64,000 nucleotides of DNA. Origin: Neostapfia colusana. Lineage: Eukaryota > Streptophyta > Magnoliopsida > Poales > Poaceae. The translations under genes were made by a program, and so were the position numbers. Location of the stretch: contig JASWHV010000016.1 of assembly GCA_030760725.1 (NCBI GenBank), positions 45,829,227-45,893,226 on the forward strand, given 5' to 3'. Below, one piece after another: positions 32,318 through 44,245 of the stretch (its first letter is position 1; every line of letters begins with the position of its first letter). Below the pieces are notes generated by a model. That model saw only the letters and a list, made by a program, of their open reading frames with translations, did not search any database and was not told where the DNA came from.

Positions 32318-35300
32318 GCATAATCTACCCATATCACACTTAAAATGTGCTATGTTAGTTAATTCTCCCAGAGGAGAAATGAGGACTAATATAGTATGTC
32401 CGAAAATAAGCCTTAAAATAAGGGGGGTAGACTTCCTTGCCAACCTTATTGTCTTGGATTCCCAAGGGATTGACATAATACTCGGGATGGATTGGTTGAG
32501 CAAGCACAACGGGGTAATCCGATGTGCTGAAAGGAGCGTGCAGTTGACAAATGAGCACGGCATTCGTGTCGAGTTTGAGTCAGCCCAACCAACAACTTAA
32601 AAGGCAATCTTGAAACACGTCGAAGGAGCAACATTGGACAGCATTCCAGTGGTTCAAGAATTCTCAGACGTGTTTCCAGAGGAGCTTCCAGGTATGCCAC
32701 CTGATCGGGACATTGAGTTTGCCATTGATTTGGTACCTGGAACTGCACCCGTAGCCAAGAGACCCTATAGGATGCCCGTCAATGAACTAGTAGAACTCAA
32801 GAAGCAAATTCAGGAGCAGTTAGGAGAAGGTTTTTATACGTCGAAGCTCGTCACCATGGAGAGCTCCTGTGCTATTCGTAGACAAGAAGGATGGAGCCCA
32901 AAGGATGTGCGTGGACTATAGGTCTCTCAACGAGATAACAATCAAGAACAAATACCCTCTGCCCCGTATAGAGGACCTAATCGACCAAATGAAAGGAGTC
33001 CGAGTGTTCTCCAAGATTGATCTTCGGTCGGGATACTTCCAGCTGAAGATTAAGCCCTCCGATATACCCAAGACAGCCTTTCGAACACGGTATAGTTTGT
33101 ATGAATATTCCGTTATGTCTTTTGGGTTAACAAATGCACCCACATACTTCTGGTACCTCATGAACAAGGTTTACATGGAGTACTTGGATAAGTTCGTCGT
33201 GGTTTTCATCGACGACATTATGGTGTATTCAAAAAGTGAGGAGGAGCATGAAGAACATTTGAAATTGACCTTGCAGAAAATGCGTGAGCATCAATTGTAT
33301 GCCAAGCTTAACAAGTGTCAATTTTGGCTAAAGGAAATATCGTTCCTAGGCCACATTATCTCCGAAGAAGGGGTATCAGTTGGTCCCAGAAAAGTGAGAG
33401 ATGTCCTGAAGTGGGACCAACTGCAAAACGTGAAGGATATTCGGAGTTTTCTTGGGATGGCTGGATACTATCAAAGATTCATCAAAGACTTCTCTAAGGT
33501 AGCAAAGCCTATGGCGGAGTTGCTAACGAAGGGAAAGGCCTTTCAATGGATACCAGCATGCCAAGAAAGCTTTGAGGAGCTCAAAGAAAGGCTAACCACA
33601 GCGCCGGTCTTGGTATTGCCGGACGTAAGAAAGAGCTTTGACATATATTGTGACGCGTCCAGACAGGGGCTCGGATGTGTGCTCATGCAAGAAGGACAAG
33701 TGGTAGCCTATGCCTCAGGACAATTAAAGAAGCACAAGCTTAATTATCCTACCCATGACTTGGAGCTAGCAGCAGTAGTGCATGCCTTGAAGATTTGGAG
33801 ACATTATATCCTTGGTATTCGATGTGAGATCTATACGGATCATAAAATCCTCAAGTACATATTTACACAAACGGAGTTGAATTTGAGGCAACGTCGATGG
33901 TTGGAACTCATCAAGGATTATGATGTTGGAATCAACTACCACCCTGGGAAGGCCAATGTAGTAGCTGATGCACTGAGCCGTAAGGGAGCATGTCACCAAC
34001 TCACGGTTAGGGAGCTACCACCCGAACTACGTAAGGAGTTCAAACGGTTACACCTTGGATTCTTGAACAACATGGAAATGATGGAGATCCACTCTTCATT
34101 GGAGCAAGAGATAAGAGATGGCCAAGCAATGGATGAGGAGATCAAGGAGAGGGTCCGACAAGGAATAGAGAAGGATTTCAAAGAAGATGAGAAGGGTACG
34201 CTTTGTCTAGGAAAAAGGATTTGCGTGCCTAACATAAAGCACATCCGCGACAAGATATTGAAAGAGGCCCATGATTCACCCTATTCCATACATCCCGGAA
34301 GTACCAAAATGTACCAGGACTTAAAGACTTGTTATTGGTGGGATGGTATGAAAAGGGATATAGCCGAATACGTTGCCCTATGCGACACATGCCAACGGGT
34401 GAAGGCCGAACATCAAAGAACCGCTGGATTGATGCAACCTTTGAAGGTACCCGAGTGGAAGTGGGAAGACATCAGCATGGATTTCATCGTCGGAATGCCA
34501 CGTACTCAGTTGGGTTATGACTCCATCTGGGTAATCATGGACCGATTTACAAAAACTGCCCATTTTCTCCCTATAAAGGCCAATTACAATGTTGCACAAT
34601 TAGCCGAGTTGTACATGGAGCAGATTGTGTTCCGTCATGGAGTCCCGAGGAGGATAGTCTCAGATCGAGGTTCTCAGTTTACCTCTAGATTTTGGAGGAA
34701 GCTGCAGAAAGCTATGGGTACATGACTGGATTTTAGCTCCGCCTATCACCCACAGACCGATGGGCAAACCGAAAGGACAAACCAAATTCTGGAGGACATG
34801 TTGAGAGCTTGCACCTTGAAATGTGGGCGTAGTCGGGATAGGAGTTTGCCGTACGCTGAATTCTCCTATAACAACAGCTATCAAGCTAGCTTGAAGATGT
34901 CGCCTTTCGAAGCATTATATGGTAAACGGTGTAGAACGCCGCTGTTTTGGAACGAAACCGTAGAGAACCAGGTGTTTGGACCCGAAGTGCTACAAGAAGC
35001 TGAAAAGCAAGTCCAAACGATACGGGAGAACTTAAAAGCTTCTCAGTCACGACAAAAAGGCTATGCGGACAATAGGCGAAGGAAGTTGACTTTCGAAGTG
35101 GGAGACTTCGTATACCTTAAGGTATTGCCTATCCGAGGCCAACGATGTTTCAACGTCAAAGGCAAGCTAGCACCTTGCTACATAGGACCATTTAAGATTT
35201 TGAACAAGCGAGGAGAGGTAGCCTATCAACTAGAGCTCCCAACGCACCTCTCCGATGTACATGACGTGTTTCTTGTATCCCAGCCCAAGAAGTGCTTGAG

Positions 35301-35547
35301 AGTACCCGAGGAGCAAGTATCCATGGGAGAGCTTGAACTTCAAGAGGAACTGACTTATGCGGAACACCCTGTCCGAATTTTGCATGTAAAGGAAAGGGTC
35401 ACCAGGAACAAAGTGATCCGATGGTGCAAGGTACAATGGAGCCATCACACCGAAGCTGAAGCCACATGGGAGCGTGAAGAAGACATCGAGGAAGAATTTC
35501 CCCATCTGTTCTCTACTAACGAATCTCGAGGGCGAGATTCTATTTAA
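32318..35547 (+). pseudogene. pol of element B (protease end, RT, RNase H, integrase, chromodomain)
   Basis: It resumes after C at HNLPISHL, inside protease; the DSG active-site segment is gone. Next is GIDIILGMDWLSKHNG, a TAA at 32598-32600, and RT onset, then a frameshift near 32840-32870. An open stretch from 32869 to 34725 has FIDDIMVYSK (Asp pair at 33211-33216), RNase H (FDIYCDAS, YTDHK), the integrase zinc finger and the core Asp residues (SMDFIVGMP, IVSDRGSQF). TGA at 34723-34725 (CGA expected) precedes LDFSSAYHPQTDGQTERTNQ. The C-terminus includes KGKLAPCYIGPFKILNKRG and chromodomain residues VRILHVKERVTRNKVIRWCK. Here the pre-chromodomain codon is TGC, unlike the TGA of A and D. The TAA stop lies inside the polypurine tract. 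Confidence 0.9.
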
Positions 35548-35559
35548 GGGGGGTAGATT
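35544..35559 (+). other. Polypurine tract of element B
   Basis: TTAAGGGGGGTAGATT directly precedes the 3' LTR, and its TAA is the pol stop codon. Confidence 0.85.
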
Positions 35560-36098
35560 TGTGAAAATCTCATTTTTGGTTTCAGCATATATTCATGTTT
35601 TATGAAGAGAAAACATTTTAAGAGAAGTAGGAACAACATCAAAAGGATAGCCAATCAGAGCTGAATCCAGTTTCTAGAAAGCACCAAAGACAACGTCCAC
35701 GGCCGCTGGCCACGTGGCGTGTCCGGAGCTCATCCATGCAAAGTGGGGAGAGGTCCACCGCTAAACTGGCTACGTGGCAGGCTCGGGGCTCATCTCCGCA
35801 ACGGGGGAGAGGTCCGACCCTGCGGGACACATGTTGCCCCCGGAGCTAGCCTCTGCGAAAGAAGCAAAGCATTTTCACAGGACACATGTCACCTTCGGAG
35901 CTAGTCACCACGGAAATCAGAGGACCAGTCGCGCGGGATACGTGTCAATCTCGGAGCTCACCTCCGAGAGGTCCGGTTTTATTGGACACGTGTCACCACC
36001 GGAGCTTATCTCCAGGAGGTCCGTCACTATTGGACACATGTCAACCTCGGAGCTCGTCTCTGAGAAGAAAGGAAGTCTGGCGCTGTTAGGACACGTGG
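35560..36098 (+). repeat. 3' LTR of element B, first part
   Basis: It starts TGTGAAAATCTC and follows the 5' LTR of B closely up to the subrepeat GGACACGTGG, where D is inserted. The last five bases, CGTGG (36094-36098), are the left target duplication of D. The LTR resumes at 47369. Confidence 0.9.
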
Positions 36099-39000
36099 TG
36101 TGACGCCCTTAATTCTGTGGAAAACCACGGAACCGAGAACTAATGCATATGTGTTCCCAGGATGTTCATCACACATACACATTTGTCCCACAAACGGAAT
36201 TCAGATTATATATTACCACGAATATCAGAGTTTGTTACAATACCTCATGAGTCTTGGACTCATGCTTACAGCGGAAGTCTTTATTTCTATGCAGCGGAAG
36301 TCTTTATTCTAATGCGGAAGCAATTTAACTAATGCGGAAGCAAATCTAAGAAGCAGTGGCTCCATCTCTACTCCATTCCCACAGGCAAGGTTGAGAACAG
36401 ATCACGCGCCTAGTGCTCCACTTGGTCTCCATAGAAGTCTTCTCCTGTTGCTGATGATGAAATAATAATGCAAGTTTGAGTACAATGATGTACTCAGCAA
36501 GTGCGGAAAAATATGATATGTAGCTCATGACAAGGTAGGTATAAAAAGGCTCATAGTGGAAAGTAAAGTTATTTATCAAAACCATGATAAAACAGTAACT
36601 CATCTTAAGTGAATGTAATCCCAACTTATATTAAAATACCAATCATACCTCCATTATGTTCATTACCTTTCCATGTCACAACCAGCCATCAATCAACCTC
36701 ATTCTCACGAATACCTCCTCGTATTCACTACCATCTCACGAATACCATCTCGTATTCGCTACCATTTCATCGCATAAACAACTTCGTCTCCCACCGAGAC
36801 CAATCTTGTCGCCATGACTCAACAGTCATGCAACCCATCTTATCACCCGGACTCAACGGTACCAAAACCAAACCATAACCAAAACCATCTAAAACAATAA
36901 CCAATAACCATCCCAATAACCATCCCAACTAATCATGGCAGTTGGCCAGGCGCTCGTGACTGTAAGCTCGGCTATCATGATAGTTTTAAGAACTCTGCAG
37001 AGTTTGCACCTCTTTACCCACAAGTTTGTGATTTCGTCACCCGTCGGTGACTGCAGAACCTCCATTATACCAGTACACAACTGTCGGTGTATGGCCAAGA
37101 GATCACAAAATAGCCTTTACAAAGGGGCTACTAGATGTATGGACTCACTAAGGTTTCACCAGCAGGCTAGAATCTCCAATTCTCCCAACCACGGGCCCCC
37201 TCTTGTGCCATGCAGTTCCCAGGGCAGTCCACACTCGACTCCCATTCCCCGCGCCTTCCACGGTCCATAACAATCTAGCAACTTACCTAATTACTCAGCT
37301 AAGCTGCACCCATACTTGGCCTTATGGTGGCACTGTTATCCTGGCATGTGCATGCATGAACCGGTCCTTAGATCTATGGCAAGTAAACCACCATCTCATG
37401 TTACCTCATCCACAATCCCAGGCTTGCCTAGATCTCCCTCCGGTCCATGTTCATTAACAACATCAGTTTCTCATTATCGTTACGAGTGCAGTTAGCTAGA
37501 CACATCTATCTCGCTTCCCAATCCCATGGACTCAGCGAAGCATAAAGCAAAAACCACACCGGACTCATAAACTTCCCTGTCTACAAGGGTGGTTTAATCA
37601 AAACTAGTAAACTCCTATAAAAGGTTTTCCCATCATGTTTGACTCAGCACGCACACCTTTTTGCAAAACAAAACAGTTTTACTCAAAACATAGGATCAAT
37701 ATGGTCAAGGAGCACTTGCATTGCCTTGTTCTTGCGGTTCCGATTGCTCTTGGATCTCGAAACCTTGCTGTTGCACCTCGTCATAGACAGCTCCCTGAGC
37801 TTGTCCTTCTGTACAGGATCGTGCACATACAAAATTCATGACAATCAATACTATGCACAAACTTTAAACTAGATGCGATGATGCATATGCACGCTATCCT
37901 ATGATCAGTTTTATTAGATCGGTTTGTACGTGTTCTTGCATGGCTTTATTGTGAACAGGAGTGTTCGGATCAGATGTGGACGTGGCGATGACCTTGTCTT
38001 TTAGATCAACGCGATCAACAAGTGATCTGTCCACGAGAAAGCTTCTGTTCGAAAGGAATCGAAGAACAGATGCAAAGAAAACACGATGATGTCATAAGGT
38101 GGTATTGGAGACCTACCTTACGTTCTTCTCGGTCTTTGGGTCCTTCTCAGATCGTTGGGCTCTCTTCCGGTGATTTTCCTTGCTGAACTCCGGCAATGGC
38201 TTTCTCGGTGAGTTGAGGCTAGGGCTCTAAGTCGTCGGCTTAGTATTTGGAAAAGAAATTCGTGGTTTCGGCCAATGGTTCTGGGTTCTATTTATAATCG
38301 GGAGAAGAAGAGTCCAAATCTGATTGTATTCTGAATAAAAGTCCTATTCAGATCGTCGTTGGATCCTAACAACTTATCTTTAGTTGATTTGGTGTGGTAA
38401 TACTGTGGAATTCAGGTTGGTTTCTCCTCCGTACCGGTATTCTTACGCGTACAGAATCCAAAACCGCTTCAGAACCCGTTACCTTCACGGTGATGAGCTC
38501 CGGAAGCTCCACGTGTCCACCGGGCCTGGTCTCTCCCTTTCTGCAGAGACGAGCTCCGGTTGTGCCACGTGTCAAGCGAATGAGACCTCCCTTCTCCTTT
38601 GGAGGAGAGCTCCGCGTGCGCCACGTATCCTGGCGGTCGGGACCTCCTCTCTTACTCGAAGGTGGTTCCGCGCACGCCACGTGTTAGTGCTGATCTTTTC
38701 CCTCTTTCCTCAGAGACGTGCTCCGAGGTAGACACGTGTCCAACAATTATCGGACCTATCGGAGATAAGCTACGGTGACGACACGTGTCCAATAAAACCG
38801 GACCTTCTTCGGAGGTGAGCTCCGAGATCGACACGTATCCCGCGCGACTGTTCCTCTGATTTCCGCGGTAACTAGCTCCGAAGGTGACATGTGTCCTGCA
38901 GAAATGCCTTTGCTTCTTCCACAGAGGCTAGCTCTGGGGGCAACACGTGTACCACAGGGTCGGACCTCTCCTCCTTTGCGGAGATGAGCCCCGATCCTGC

Positions 39001-39225
39001 CACGTAGCCAGTTTAGCGGCGGACCTCTCTCCACTTCGTAGGGATCAGCTCCGAACACGCCACGTGGCCAGCGGGCCGCGTAATTTGTCTTCGGCGCTCT
39101 CGGTGAACTGGATTCGGCTCTTATTGGTTACCCTTTCGATATTTTTCGCTGTTCCTACTTTTCTTAAAATGTTTTCTCTTCATAAAACATGAATATATGC
39201 TGATACCAGAAATGAGGGTGTTACA
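36099..39225 (-). repeat. 3' LTR of element D
   Basis: Its ends are TGTGACGCCC and GGGTGTTACA on the plus strand, flanked on the inside by the polypurine tract. The ACGTG subrepeats occupy about 38500-39070. A minus-strand TATAAATAG motif follows near 38290. Compared with its 5' partner it lacks one GCGGAAGTC repeat near 36290. Confidence 0.95.
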
Positions 39226-39238
39226 AATCTACCCCCTT
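39226..39238 (-). other. Polypurine tract of element D
   Basis: On the minus strand it reads AAGGGGGTAGATT before the 3' LTR. It has five G's rather than the six found in A and B. Confidence 0.8.
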
Positions 39239-39692
39239 AAATTGAATCTCGCCCTCGAGATTCGTTAGTAGAGAACAGATGAGGAAATTCTTCCTTGATG
39301 TCTTCTTCACGCTCCCATGTGGCTTCAGCTTCGGTGTGATGGCTCCATTGTACCTTGCACCATCGGATCACTTTGTTCCTGGTGACCCTTTCCTTTACGT
39401 CCAAAATTCAGACAGGGTGTTCCGCATAAGTCAGGTCTTCTTGAAGTTCAAGCTCTTCCATTGGTGATTGCTCCTCCGGTACTCTCAATCACTTCTTGAG
39501 CTGGGATACATGAAACACGTCATGTACGTCGAAGAGATATGTTGGGAGCTCTAGTTGATAGGCTACTTCCCCTCGCTTGTCCAAAATCTTAAATGGTCCA
39601 ATGTAGCGAGGTGCTAGCTTGCCTTTGACGTTGAAACGTCGTTGGCCACGGATAGGCGATACCTTAAGGTATACGAAGTCTCCTACTTCCAA
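39239..39692 (-). pseudogene. Integrase tail and chromodomain of element D
   Basis: The GPY/F-like region (KGKLAPRYIGPFKILDKRG) and VFHVSQLKK end in TGA at 39489-39491. Downstream, in the same frame, LRVPEEQS leads to the chromodomain-like segment with WCKVQWSHH and EATWE. A second TGA at 39696-39698 separates this part from the long upstream pol frame. The first stop is identical in sequence context (AAGAAGTGATTGAGAG) to that in element A, while B and C have TGC there. Confidence 0.85.
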
Positions 39693-39695
39693 AGT

Positions 39696-42614
39696 TCACT
39701 TCCTTCGCCTATTGTCCGCATAGCCTTTCTGTCGTGACTGAGCAGCCTTTAAGTTCTCCCGTATCGTTTGGACTTGCTTTTCAGTTTCTTGTAGTACTTC
39801 GGGTCCAAACACCTGGTTCTCTCCGGTTTCGTTCCAGAACAGCGGCATTCTACACCGTCTACCATATAATGCTTCGAAAGGCGACATCTTCAAGCTAGCT
39901 TGATAGCTGTTGTTATAGGAGAATTTGGCATACGGTAAACTCCTATCACAACTACGCCCACGTTTCAAGGCGCAAGCTCTCAACATGTCCTCCAGAATTT
40001 GATTTGTCCTTTCGGTTTGCCCATCGGTTTGTGGGTGATAGGCGGAGCTAAAATCCAGTCGTGTACCCATGGCTTTCTGCAGCGTCCTCCAGAATCTAGA
40101 GGTAAACTGAGAACCTCGATCTGACACTATCCTCTTCGGGACTCCATGATGGCACACGATCTGCTCCATGTACAACTCGGCTAATTGTGCAACGTGGTAA
40201 TTGGCCATTATAGGGAGAAAATGGGTGGTTTTCGTCAATCGGTCCACGATTACCCAGATGGAGTCATAACCCAACTGAGTACGTGGTAATCCGACAATGA
40301 AATCCATGCTGATGTCTTCCCACTTCCACTCGGGTACCTTCAAAGGTTGCAACAATCCAGCGGGTCTTTGATGTTCGGCCTTCACCCGTTGGCATGTGTC
40401 GCACAGGGCAATGTGTTCGGCTATGTCCCTTTTCATACCATCCCACCAATAACAAGTCTTCAAGTCCTTGTACATTTTGGTACATCCAGGATGTATGGAG
40501 TAGGGTGAATCATGTGCCTCTTTTAATATCATGTCGCAGATGTGCTTCATGTTAGGCACACAAATCCTTTTTCCTAGCCAAAGCGTACCCTTCTCATCTT
40601 CTTTGAAGTCATTCTCTATTCCTTGTCGGATCCTCTCCTTGATCTCCTTGATCTCCACATTCGTTGCTTGGCCATCTCTTATCTCTTGCTCCAATGAAGA
40701 GTGGATTTCCATCATTTCCATGTTGTTCAAGAATCCAAGGTGTAACCGTTCGAACTCCTTACGTAGTTCGGGTGGTAGCTCCCGAACCGTGAGTTGGTGA
40801 CATGCTCCCTTCCGTTTCAATGCATCAGCTACTACATTGGCCTTCCCAGGGTGATAATTGATTCCAACATCGTAATCCTTGATAAGTTCCAACCATCGAT
40901 GTTGCCTCAAATTCAAGTCCGTTTGTGTAAATATGTACTTGAGGCTTTTATGATCCATATAGATCTCACATCGATGACCAAGGATATAATGTCTCCAAAT
41001 CTTCAATGCATGCACTACTGCTGCTAGCTCCAAGTCATGTGTAGGATAATTAAGCTCGTGCTTCTTTAATTGTCGTGAGGCATAGGCTAGCACTTGTCCT
41101 TCTTGCATGAGCACACATCCGAGTCCCTGTCTGGATGCGTCACAATATATGTCAAAGCTCTTGCTTACGTCCGGCAATACCAAAACTGGCGCTGTGGTTA
41201 GCCTTTTATTGAGCTCCTCAAAACTTTCTTGGCATGCTGGTGTCCATCGGAATGCTTTTCCCTTCGTTAGCAACTCTGTCATAGTCTTTGCTACCTTAGA
41301 GAAGTCTTTGATGAATCTTCGATAGTATCCAGCCATCCCAAGAAAACTTTGAATATCCCTCACGTTTTGCGGTTGGTCCCACTTCAGAACATCTTTCACT
41401 TTTCCGGGATCAACCGATACCCCTTCTTCGGAGATAATGTGGCCTAGGAACGATATTTCCTTTAGCCAAAATTGACACTTGTTAAGCTTGGCATACAATT
41501 GATGCTCACACATTTTCTGCAAGGTCAATTTCAAATGTTCTTCATGCTCCTCCTCACTTTTTGAATACACCATAATGTCGTCGATGAAAACCACGACGAA
41601 CTTATCCAGGTACTCCATGAAAACCTTGTTCATGAGGTACATGAAGTATGCGGGTGCATTTGTTAACCCAAAAGACATGACGGTATATTCATACGAACCA
41701 TACCGTGTTCGAATGGCAGTCTTGGGTATATCGGAGGGCTTAATCTTCAGCTGGAAATATCCCGACCAAAGATCAATCTTGGAGAATAGTCGGGCTACTT
41801 TCATTTGGTCGAATAGGTCCTCTATAAGGGGGAGAGGGTATTTGTTCTTGATGATCACCTCGTTGAGAGACCTATAGTCCACGCACATCCTTTGGGTTCC
41901 ATCCTTCTTGTCTACGAAGAGCACAGGAGCTCCCCATGGTGACGAGCTTGGACGTACAAAACCCTTCTCCAACTGCTCTTGAATTTCCTTCTTGAGTTCT
42001 ACTAGCTCATTGGCGGGCATCCTATAGGGTCTCTTGGCTATGGGTGCAGTTCCAGGTACCAAATCAATGGCAAACTCAATGTCCCGATCAGGGGGCATAC
42101 CTGGAAGTTCCTCTAGAAACACGTCCGAGAATTGTTGAACCACTGGAATGCTGTCCAATGTTGCTCCTTCAACATGGTTCAATATTGCCTTTTCGGTTGT
42201 TTGTTGGACAGACTCAAACTCGACACGAATACCGTGCTCATTTGTCAACTGCACGCTCCTTTCAGCACATTGGATTACCCCGTTGTGCTTTCTTAACCAA
42301 TCCATCCCGAGTATTATGTCAATCCCTTGGGAATCCGAGACAATAAGGTTGGCAAGGAAGTCTACCCCCCTTATTTTAAGGCATACTTTCGGACATACTA
42401 CATTAGTCCTCATCTCTCCACCGGGAGAATTAACTAACATAGAACATTGTAGGTGTGATATGGGTAGGTTATGCTTGGCAACAAACTTGGATGATATGAA
42501 GGAATGTGATGCTCCTGAATCAAATAAGATGGTGGCTGGGTTGGAGTTGGCAAGGAACATACCAATTACGACGTCCTCAGCCTGTTGTGCTTCCTCAGCA
42601 GAGACATGGTTCAC
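39696..42614 (-). CDS. Protease-RT-RNase H-integrase of element D, 972 codons open
   Basis: This is the best preserved coding region. Protease has the active site LFDSGASHSF (Asp near residue 32) and GIDIILGMDWLRKHNG. RT has RPSSSPWGAPVLFVDKKDG, DYRSLNEV, and FIDDIMVYSK with the Asp pair near residues 344-345. RNase H has FDIYCDASRQGLGC near 490 and YMDHKSLKYIF (Met where other copies have Thr). The integrase zinc finger is HPGCTKMYKDLKTCYWW...CDTCQRV near 710-740. The DDE core has Asp in SMDFIVGLP (near 771), Asp in IVSDRGSQF (near 830) and Glu in TDGQTERTNQ (near 868). In an intact copy this would continue from gag without a new start, so the Met at 42614 is simply the first in frame. Lys in DALKRKG, where others have Ser, is another copy-specific change. 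Confidence 0.9.
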   Translation of the reverse strand: MNHVSAEEAQQAEDVVIGMFLANSNPATILFDSGASHSFISSKFVAKHNLPISHLQCSMLVNSPGGEMRTNVVCPKVCLKIRGVDFLANLIVSDSQGIDIILGMDWLRKHNGVIQCAERSVQLTNEHGIRVEFESVQQTTEKAILNHVEGATLDSIPVVQQFSDVFLEELPGMPPDRDIEFAIDLVPGTAPIAKRPYRMPANELVELKKEIQEQLEKGFVRPSSSPWGAPVLFVDKKDGTQRMCVDYRSLNEVIIKNKYPLPLIEDLFDQMKVARLFSKIDLWSGYFQLKIKPSDIPKTAIRTRYGSYEYTVMSFGLTNAPAYFMYLMNKVFMEYLDKFVVVFIDDIMVYSKSEEEHEEHLKLTLQKMCEHQLYAKLNKCQFWLKEISFLGHIISEEGVSVDPGKVKDVLKWDQPQNVRDIQSFLGMAGYYRRFIKDFSKVAKTMTELLTKGKAFRWTPACQESFEELNKRLTTAPVLVLPDVSKSFDIYCDASRQGLGCVLMQEGQVLAYASRQLKKHELNYPTHDLELAAVVHALKIWRHYILGHRCEIYMDHKSLKYIFTQTDLNLRQHRWLELIKDYDVGINYHPGKANVVADALKRKGACHQLTVRELPPELRKEFERLHLGFLNNMEMMEIHSSLEQEIRDGQATNVEIKEIKERIRQGIENDFKEDEKGTLWLGKRICVPNMKHICDMILKEAHDSPYSIHPGCTKMYKDLKTCYWWDGMKRDIAEHIALCDTCQRVKAEHQRPAGLLQPLKVPEWKWEDISMDFIVGLPRTQLGYDSIWVIVDRLTKTTHFLPIMANYHVAQLAELYMEQIVCHHGVPKRIVSDRGSQFTSRFWRTLQKAMGTRLDFSSAYHPQTDGQTERTNQILEDMLRACALKRGRSCDRSLPYAKFSYNNSYQASLKMSPFEALYGRRCRMPLFWNETGENQVFGPEVLQETEKQVQTIRENLKAAQSRQKGYADNRRRK

Positions 42615-43750
42615 GTTGCCGCGAGCATAGTTCTGCTGTCCACGGTTCCCTTGATTGTCCCCTCAGTTCGGTCGCGGGTTCTGTTTGGGGACGTTGCCTT
42701 GCTGTCAAGGGCCTCTCCTCGGGCACTGGTTCGCGAAGTGTCCTATTTCCCCGCATGCAAAGCATGCCCTGTTGCCTACGGCAGCAGGTACGTTGGGGTG
42801 GGGGTTTTGAATAGGAGCGCCCATTTTTGGTCGGGGCACAGGAGGCATTGGCACATGAGGTGCTGGTGCAACGGGTCGTTGTTGTGGCGGCTGACTAGGG
42901 CGGTATGCAGGAGTGCTCAATCCATACTGCGGTGCAGCCAGGGGCATGTACCGAGGTTGTACGTTGCTCCCTTGAGGCTGGTATGGCATCTTCCTCTTGC
43001 ACTCTCGTTCGATCTCTTGGACCTTGCTTTGAACCACTATAGCCTTGTCAACCAGCTTCTGAAAGCTTGTGTAGTCATTTTTAGGATCTGAACCTGGATC
43101 TCATTGTTCAACCCTCTCATGAACAGGTATTGCTTCCTCTAGTCTGAGTTGACATCTTCGGCGGCATACCGGGACAGTTGTGTGAACTTGTTGAGATACT
43201 CATTCACACTTCTCTGTCCTTGGCGGAGACCTTCAAACTCCTGTCTATTGAGCATCATTACACCAGCAGGGATGTAATGAGAGGGGAAACTCTCCTTGAA
43301 CTCAGTCCAAGTGATCGTCTCCGGGTCGACATGAGCGTTACATAGGGCATCCCACCAGTCAGCGGCAGCTCCCATAAGTTGGTGCGATGCAAAGAGGACT
43401 TTCTCTCGGTCATTGCACTGCACCATGACAAGCTTCTTCTCCATGGATTTCAACCAGTCGTCGGCCTCCATGGGGTTGTTAGCTTAAGCAAAGGTGGGTG
43501 GTCGAGTCCTCATGAACTCTCCCAGCCTGTTATGAGCCGGTGGTGGTGGTGGCGGTGGTGCCGGAACGGGGTTGTAGTTGTTGGCCTGCAACTGACCCAA
43601 AGTTTGGATCATGGTTTGCATAAGTTGATTCTGCATGGCCATCAACCGTTCCAGGTGGTTCTCGCCAGCTCCGGGGTTAACAGGAACTTCCTCGTGACCA
43701 TCCTCTTGGTTGTCACGGACGTTCCTTCGGCCGGCGTTTCCTCTCACCAT
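42615..43750 (-). pseudogene. gag of element D
   Basis: It starts MVRGNAGRRNVRDNQEDGHE at 43750 and shares the poly-Pro and capsid-like domain of B. It is interrupted by TAA at 43484-43486 (CAA in E), TAG at 43139-43141 (CAG in E), small deletions near 43080 (frameshift), TGA at 42705-42707 and another TGA near 42664. The CCHC knuckle CFACGEIGHFANQC is intact. Three or more stops mean it could not make gag unaided. Confidence 0.9.
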
Positions 43751-44051
43751 CTGTGAGAGAGATCAAAATAGAATAGAAGGTTAGAAAGTTTAGATAGATT
43801 CCCTCAACTATATGCATCAAGGTGAGTTGGACTATATATATTAGCCGTGCCGAAACATCTCACACCTCCTTCTACTTACGTGTGGATATGAACAACGTTT
43901 TGAGACGTCCCACAACTCACACTAAGCATACAATCACAATCAATAATCACAAGGGCTCACACAACTCCTATTCAAGGATGGTTTCCTATGTCAAGGTAGT
44001 TTCAAGGACAATCTAAACGTCCTAGGATGCTTCCTATGGTCAGCGTGGCTT

Positions 44052-44245
44052 AGCTACCAATCTGTGTCTGATGCTAATCTGTGATTGTATCTAGGTGTGT
44101 ATCCTACCCTTATCTGTGGTTTTTGATACCAATCTGTGTTTCCTATGTAGGCGTGTAACCCACTGTCAACCGTGGCTCTAATATTAATCTGAGGTTTCTA
44201 TCTAGGCGTGTAACCTACTGTCAACCCGTGGCTCTGATACCAATC
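44052..44245 (-). repeat. Primer-binding site and tandem degenerate copies in the leader of D
   Basis: The true site on the minus strand is TGGTATCAGAGCC (44230-44242). Related blocks ending in AATC on the plus strand lie at 44245, 44189, 44134, 44079 and 44062, spacings of 56, 55, 55 and 17 bp. This is the same pattern as in B, so the array belongs to the family. The remaining leader (43751-44051) shows no coding frame. Confidence 0.85.
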
